The position numbers and the translations under genes are program-made. Under the pieces are notes generated by a model that had not been told where the DNA came from, did no database searches, and saw only the letters and a list, made by a program, of their open reading frames with translations. This document shows positions 60,758-64,000 of a stretch of DNA of 64,000 nt, one piece after another (positions within the stretch are counted from its first letter, which is position 1; each line of letters begins with the position of its first letter). The stretch is from contig CM082576.2 in assembly GCA_040954595.2 (NCBI GenBank), forward strand, positions 19,530,001 through 19,594,000. Direction: 5' to 3'. Source of the DNA: Balanoglossus misakiensis (taxonomy: Eukaryota; Hemichordata).

Positions 60758-61189
60758 CATGTTTAAAGGTTTCTATAGAAAAGCATTGTTGAGGTTCACA
60801 AAACTTTGAAGAAGCTTTGCAACACTAACTTTGGCCAAAGATTTGAATGTTAAGGTTTCACAAACGTAGTTACAGCTGAGGTTCAACTAAGACTAGTATA
60901 AGAGGCTTCAGCACGCCAAGTCTTGTAGCAAGCTTCAACACAAAGCTTTTTGCAACATTGTTCAAAGCGTTGTCAAAGGTACTGCACAACCCTGGTGAAG
61001 TAGTGCTATATTTTCAATTAAATGGCTTAAGCCATTTGTTTCTCCAACCAGAATTGCACCAGAGTTAAATACACACAGCTTGAAATTGTAAAATGTTGCA
61101 AAATCAAACGATCACATCCTTACACCTATTATTAGAACCAGAAGTTGAGTCAAAATTTTCCTACCTAGAAATTTTCTTTCCTATGAAGT
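60758..61189. other. AT-rich DNA, nothing recognised
   Basis: No open frame of note. Several similar AAGCTTTGCAAC / AAGCTTCAACAC words suggest a degenerate simple repeat. Confidence 0.6.
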
Positions 61190-61560
61190 TTTTTGCTTAT
61201 TGGCATTCATATGGGAGCCTAGACCTATTCCAGCTGAGTTGGACAATTCTTCTAATATGCATGATCAAAAATGGCCGCCAAATACCTTCTCTAAAATAAA
61301 ACTTGGCCCTTTTTTCTCAAAATTATGTGTAATATCTAAAATTTCAGGATTTGCATCCATATTGGTTATGTATTGCAAATATGGCAGTGTTTGGCAACTT
61401 TTCTATTTTGCATAATCAAAAATGGCCGCCAATCACCACTAAAAGTGAAATTTTGCCATGTTTCCCAAAATGATGCGCAATATCGTATTTTCAGGATTAG
61501 CACATTCATATGGGTACCTTAAACAATACAACTGTGTTGCAAATTTGGCAGTGTTACCGT
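61190..61560 (+). repeat. 151-bp tandem repeat, about two units, plus orientation
   Basis: Shared landmarks occur twice: ATTCATATGGG, TGCATRATCAAAAATGGCC and TGTAATATC. AAAATGGCCGCCAA is at 61268-61281 and 61419-61432 (period 151). The same family occurs inverted at 62760-63180. Confidence 0.8.
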
Positions 61561-61689
61561 ACTAATCATGAAGCAAGGAAGTGCAACCTCTGTATCCCAA
61601 ATATATGTCTATCCCCACTGATAGGAGTCACAAAGAGCCAGCCCCTCTGCATCATCCTGTTCCTCAATCTCACGATGGGAATCCTTTTC

Positions 61690-62050
61690 AGAATTCCGAC
61701 CTCAAAACATCCAGGGATTCACCATCATTCACCACACCCTCGTCAGTATCCACCATGTTTAGATCCAATGCCTGAACATGTTGTCTCTTTATCTATGGAT
61801 TGCGTTAAAGGCCAGTGGGAGTTTCATCTCCTTTTTTTGCAATTTTGACCATTTTTATCTGGTGCATAATGCTAGAGTACATATCATCCATACAGGATGA
61901 TGCATGTACAGTGATGGGAAATGTATCAATCCACTCCTGCACTAGATTTGCATACAGTGCCATACCTTTTAGGGCTATTTTCTTGACCCTTTTGATAGTC
62001 TGCTGGCCAAAAGTGGCTGGCCAAAGTGGCCAGCAGAGACATTCTTCCAA
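61690..62050 (-). pseudogene. Possible minus-strand coding relic, unrecognised
   Basis: A single minus-strand frame reads as protein from 62050 to 61690 but carries two stops (TAA at 61805-61807 and a TAG three codons later). It includes YANLVQEWIDTFPITVHASS, KMVKIAKKGDETPTG and, beyond the stops, LNMVDTDEGVVNDGESLDV. Mixed hydrophilic composition on both sides of the stops suggests former coding sequence. The family is unknown and a chance frame is possible. Confidence 0.35.
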
Positions 62051-62249
62051 TACCCTTCATAGTGCCAACAGACAAGGCTTGGATATACAACCTGTGTTGC
62101 TTGTAAGGCACACATCTCCAATTGGTACATTGGGCCAATTATACTGTACATGTACAGCTAGGAAAAAAATATACTTCATCATAGTTTCCATGGTCAGCAG
62201 CTTCAATAACTTGTTGCCTTGTCTTACTGAACATTTAGACTTATAAAGA

Positions 62250-62759
62250 AGTATAACAAGAATAAAGTTGTCCAATTAGTGTTGGCAGGGGGGTGGGGGA
62301 TGTGTTCTCCCATACAAAGGTGTATAGGTATGTAGTCTTTAAGAAAAACTTGGGGTAAATGACCAGAAAATTTGACTTATAATACAAATAGGTCGGGTTT
62401 TGGGCATTTACACGTGTTGATGTTATCGACTGGGGCGACAGACTACCATCCGAAAAAATTTCAAGTACCCCCCCCCCCCCTCGGGTGCCGGCCAGTGGGA
62501 TGGAGGTGATAGAAACTGTTGCAGATACAATAGAGGCCTACAACCTGAAAACCTTCTGGCTTTAACCGAGGACTTGCCATTAAAGATACCTGTAGGCCCC
62601 TATATGCTGCTCCCACATACACTCCCAGTCCTAAACCTTGCATCTGATTTGTGGTGCAGATGAAGAATTAAGATTGGCTTGACAATTAGCACACTTAATT
62701 GCCTGTTATGAGATATAATACATACAATCATGGGACAAGAATGGCAAAAGTTAAATTAT
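62250..62759. other. Non-genic DNA with poly-C run
   Basis: A C-run of about 14 bases lies at 62467-62480, followed by GGGTGCCGGCCAGTGGG. No gene is seen. Confidence 0.6.
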
Positions 62760-63180
62760 CCAGCAGGTGTTTGAATTATGCAAATTAGAGCAGTTGTCTA
62801 ATATTGCCATGTCAACCATGTTGAAATTGTTTTAGGTACCCATATTAATGGAAACCCTGCAAATTCGATATTACACACCATTTAAAACAAATATGGGAAA
62901 TTAACATGTTAGAGAAATTTGGCGGCCATTTTGGATTATGCAAATTAGAACAATTGTCTAATATTGCCATGTCAACCATGTTGAAATTGTTTTAGGTACC
63001 CAGGAGAGTTGAATGAAAATGCCATTTGCAATGCAGTTGTCTTGTATTGGGTGCCCATATTAAGGCATTCTTGAAAACGAAACATTATTCATCATTTTGA
63101 CGCAAACAGAAAAGGTGTTCAAATGCAAATTAGAAGAGTTGCCCAACCCTGCCATATTTGCAATACAGTTGTAGTGACTG
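62760..63180 (-). repeat. 150-160-bp tandem repeat, inverted copies
   Basis: Units with ATTATGCAAATTAGA, GTCTAATATTGCCATGTC and TTTTAGGTACCCA occur at 62774-62842 and 62934-63002 (offset 160), with a diverged third unit near 63120. TTGGCGGCCATTTT at 62919-62932 is the reverse complement of the landmark in 61190-61560, so the two clusters are inverted copies of one repeat. Confidence 0.8.
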
Positions 63181-64000
63181 TCAACTCGACTACAGACAGT
63201 CTCGATGAACACAAGACATGATCCCAATTTGCAAGCTGAGTTGAAACTGACTGCTGCAGTAACTTAGCTGTGGGAATGTCTTGTGTGATTTAAAACAATG
63301 ATGACCAAATTTAACACAGTTTCTCTGAGGTAACCATTTAGCTTTCGTGACTAAGTTTGTTTAAGAATCCTTTATTCTACCCAAGGAACAAATTTCCTTA
63401 GAATTTCACAACTGAGACACAGTTTACAGATATACAAAAAGTGCGTACTACAAACATAAGAAATTGTTTGCATTTTTTTTTTCTGATGGCAATGCATTTG
63501 ACTGTAAACAGACATTGACGTCCTTTAGTAAGGGACTGTTCAGTTTTGGTGGAGGGGGGGCAAAAGTTTGTGTCATTGGTTTTCAAAATCAGGCCGACAC
63601 CCCCTTCAACCAGGACCAAAAAAATGATGACCCCCCCCCCCCTTTGACAGGACCAAAATATGATTACCCTCCTCCCACCCCGAAAACATTTGCAATCCTT
63701 ATCTTATGTACACTGACTGTATGCAATAAAGGTAAAGGGTCTCCTCACACCTCAATTCTAAATTTCTTAAAGAAATTTATAATTTGAAGTGTATAATAGT
63801 ATAGCGTTGCAATAAAGAAGGTCTATGGATAAATTAAAAGGACACGTCAATACAATAGTTGGTAGAATTGGTAAAACAAGAAAAGTGGAAGGGGTGGGTG
63901 TACGTAGGACAATTTTGTAAAATACAATTAATGCATTTTAATGAACTCAAAGGCAAATTAACTTAATGTTGGGGAGGACAAATTTGACTTTTGCCACTCA
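63181..64000. other. AT-rich DNA with purine and poly-C tracts, no gene seen
   Basis: GGAGGGGGGGC lies at about 63550. Two related segments around GGACCAAAAAAATGATG and GGACCAAAATATGATTA (about 63612-63667) are separated by a C-run, a short degenerate tandem. The 107-codon plus-strand frame across this is low-complexity. Confidence 0.55.

Noticed and set aside
63464-63787. 107-codon frame near the right end
   Set aside because: Low complexity with poly-Pro from C-runs and a degenerate tandem; no coding signature.
40846-64000. tRNA or rRNA genes
   Set aside because: I saw no internal A/B box pair with a cloverleaf and no rRNA-like conserved blocks, though a covariance-model scan was not possible.

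Overview
This window is eukaryotic and almost certainly comes from an invertebrate animal, probably a marine deuterostome or similar. It has a long AT-rich satellite, two Ty3/gypsy LTR retrotransposons, intron-split gene fragments with GT/AG sites, a probable Helentron-type non-autonomous element, and no operons or bacterial gene layout. I cannot name the species from sequence alone. No intact host gene is evident. The only intact long coding region is the gag-pol of the first retrotransposon.

Layout. (1) 1-39812 is a head-to-tail satellite with a monomer of about 78 bp. It is interrupted once, at 19858-21935, by a roughly 2.1-kb block that carries six copies of a 239-bp tandem repeat, a CATA/CATC microsatellite and a terminal hairpin. 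(2) 39813-40845 is a 309-bp tandem repeat, three copies plus a diverged fourth. (3) 40846-44433 and 51769-54436 are decayed single-copy-like DNA. They hold three scrambled, partly inverted copies of a multi-exon gene whose product looks like an OB-fold (RPA-like) protein; all copies are broken. (4) 44434-51768 is a complete chromodomain-bearing gypsy element with apparently identical LTRs, a 4-bp target duplication and a 1724-codon open gag-pol. It sits inside the inverted gene copies. (5) 54437-55851 is a GC-rich coding relic of unknown origin. It is interrupted by (6) 55852-60739, a second gypsy element on the minus strand with 204-bp LTRs that differ at one base, but with one nonsense codon and one frameshift. 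(7) 60740-64000 is AT-rich non-genic DNA with inverted copies of a 150-160-bp repeat, poly-C runs and a possible minus-strand coding relic.

How the parts relate. The window looks like a satellite edge next to a nest of mobile elements. The satellite shows recent block duplications of about 0.66 to 7.8 kb. The intact chromovirus keeps all three aromatic-cage residues of its chromodomain, so its integration could be guided by methylated histone H3. Two unrelated repeats (the 309-bp tandem and the LTR of the second gypsy) share a CTCF-like core. The 239-bp tandem inside the satellite carries a regular array of nuclear-receptor half-sites. These last points are sequence observations; function is not shown.
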